Positions 63,491-64,000 of a DNA stretch of 64,000 nt are shown here, piece by piece. Source of the DNA: Candidatus Delongbacteria bacterium (lineage in GTDB: Bacteria > CAIWAD01); NCBI GenBank assembly GCA_020634015.1, contig JACKCN010000007.1:124001-188000 (forward strand), read 5' to 3'. Every line of letters begins with the position of its first letter. The first letter of the stretch is position 1. Made by a program: the position numbers and the translations under genes. Under the pieces are notes generated by a model that worked only from the letters and a program-made list of their open reading frames with translations, did not search any database and was not told the DNA's origin.

Positions 63491-63521
63491 GCGGCCCCCG
63501 AATGGGGGCCGCTTCCTTTTT
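63491..63521 (+). terminator. Rho-independent terminator after the porin gene
   Basis: Stem GCGGCCCCC / GGGGGCCGC with loop GAAT, followed by TTCCTTTTT. Confidence 0.9.
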
Positions 63522-63631
63522 GCCCGCACGTACACGCCGATTGCCCCACCGGAATCCGAGGTGAGCAACCGGTCAGGAATGCGTGTGGCCGGACAGGCGC
63601 TTAAGCGCGACTCGTGAGGCTGGATGAAATG

Positions 63632-63655
63632 AAAAGGGCCCGCCTTGGCGGGCCC
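63632..63655 (-). terminator. Rho-independent terminator after rpoN
   Basis: On the minus strand GGGCCCGCC-AA-GGCGGGCCC followed by TTTT, just downstream of the rpoN stop codon at 63666. Confidence 0.85.
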
Positions 63656-63665
63656 CCGGGCAGGG

Positions 63666-64000
63666 TCAGATCTCGCGGCGCAGGCGCTTGACGGGTATCT
63701 CCATCTGCTCACGGTACTTCTGCACCGTGCGCCGGGCCACCTTGTAACCATCCTCGGCCAGCATCTCGGCAATCTTCTGGTCGGAGAGCGGGCGCTTCTT
63801 GTTCTCGCTCTCGACGATGTCCTTGAGCTTGCTCTTGATGATCTTGGTGGACACATCCTCGCCGCTGTCGGTGGTCATGCCCTCGCTGAAGAAGTACTTC
63901 AGCTCGAACACACCCCACTCGGTCTGCACGTACTTGCGGTTGGTGACACGGCTGATGGTGGAGATGTCCATCTCGATGTCCTCGGCCACATCCCGCAGGA
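63666..64000 (-). CDS. rpoN: RNA polymerase sigma-54 factor, C-terminal part (runs off the window)
   Basis: Only about the last 111 codons are present; the 5' part lies beyond base 64000. The visible region includes the core-linked DNA-binding domain (EDIEMDISTISRVTNRKYVQ, the helix-turn-helix) and WGVFELKYFFSEG. The RpoN box ARRTVQKYREQM, which contacts the -24 element, follows, and the protein ends RLRREI. It pairs functionally with the sigma-54 activator at 25342-26439. A terminator follows. Confidence 0.96.
   Translation of the reverse strand, partial: LRDVAEDIEMDISTISRVTNRKYVQTEWGVFELKYFFSEGMTTDSGEDVSTKIIKSKLKDIVESENKKRPLSDQKIAEMLAEDGYKVARRTVQKYREQMEIPVKRLRREI

Overview
The window comes from a GC-rich, Gram-negative (diderm) bacterium. 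Outer-membrane features are LptE, a TolC-type channel, an Omp85-type barrel, a porin, and lipoproteins with clear lipoboxes. A very large subtilase ends in a FlgD-like/type-A sorting module. Several promoters read TTTG-N20-TAnnTTTG, the pattern known from Bacteroidota. Together these suggest a lineage in or near the FCB superphylum, perhaps an uncultured candidate phylum; the placement is inference. Unlike typical Bacteroidota, many genes have good Shine-Dalgarno sequences (GGAGG type). Genes are packed tightly, with frequent ATGA, GTGA, TTGA and TGATG stop/start overlaps.

1-31.7 kb is almost entirely housekeeping, mostly on the minus strand. In window order it holds a PfkB-like kinase and Der with a long acidic tail, a half-length AI-2E-type permease, and a probable free-standing small RNA on the plus strand. 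Next come a DUF3108/TsaC/TatA/PTS-IIA operon, tRNA-Leu(CAG) and rpsT. They are followed by a coupled accC-BCCP-unknown-ubiA-cysS chain, a GNAT/M16C peptidase pair, and a metallopeptidase/beta-propeller/Omp85 fusion with coaE. Then come a giant subtilase with a TPR protein, a STAS-like protein and lptE, a sigma-54 activator with a sugar-nucleotide epimerase and purD, and finally uvrB.

31.8-46.8 kb is more specialised. It has a PLD3/4-like secreted phospholipase-D protein and a VOC protein. A plus-strand operon follows: gamma-glutamyltransferase, poly-gamma-glutamate system protein, DctM-like permease, a 48-residue membrane peptide and an AstE/AspA-type deacylase. After it come a Cache-HAMP-PAS chemoreceptor and a nitrogen-oxide locus. 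In that locus nirK (with fused cytochrome c), a NirV-like gene and a SCO1 gene run divergently from a TetR regulator and the Ric/YtfE repair protein, over a shared palindromic operator.

46.8-55.2 kb contains two accessory patches on either side of ychF, nadA and nadB. The first has a REP-associated tyrosine transposase bracketed by inverted REP-like hairpins, plus a relic copy of the ychF 3' end. The second has an IS256 transposase remnant, an orphan Phd-type antitoxin, a BrnT/BrnA toxin-antitoxin pair, a five-unit ~190-bp tandem array with three palindromes per unit, other palindromes and a Nudix hydrolase.

55.2-64 kb returns to core functions: a TolC/MacB-permease/HlyD efflux set with no visible ATPase, an M20 dipeptidase, an aldo/keto reductase, an outer-membrane porin, and the 3' end of rpoN running off the window.
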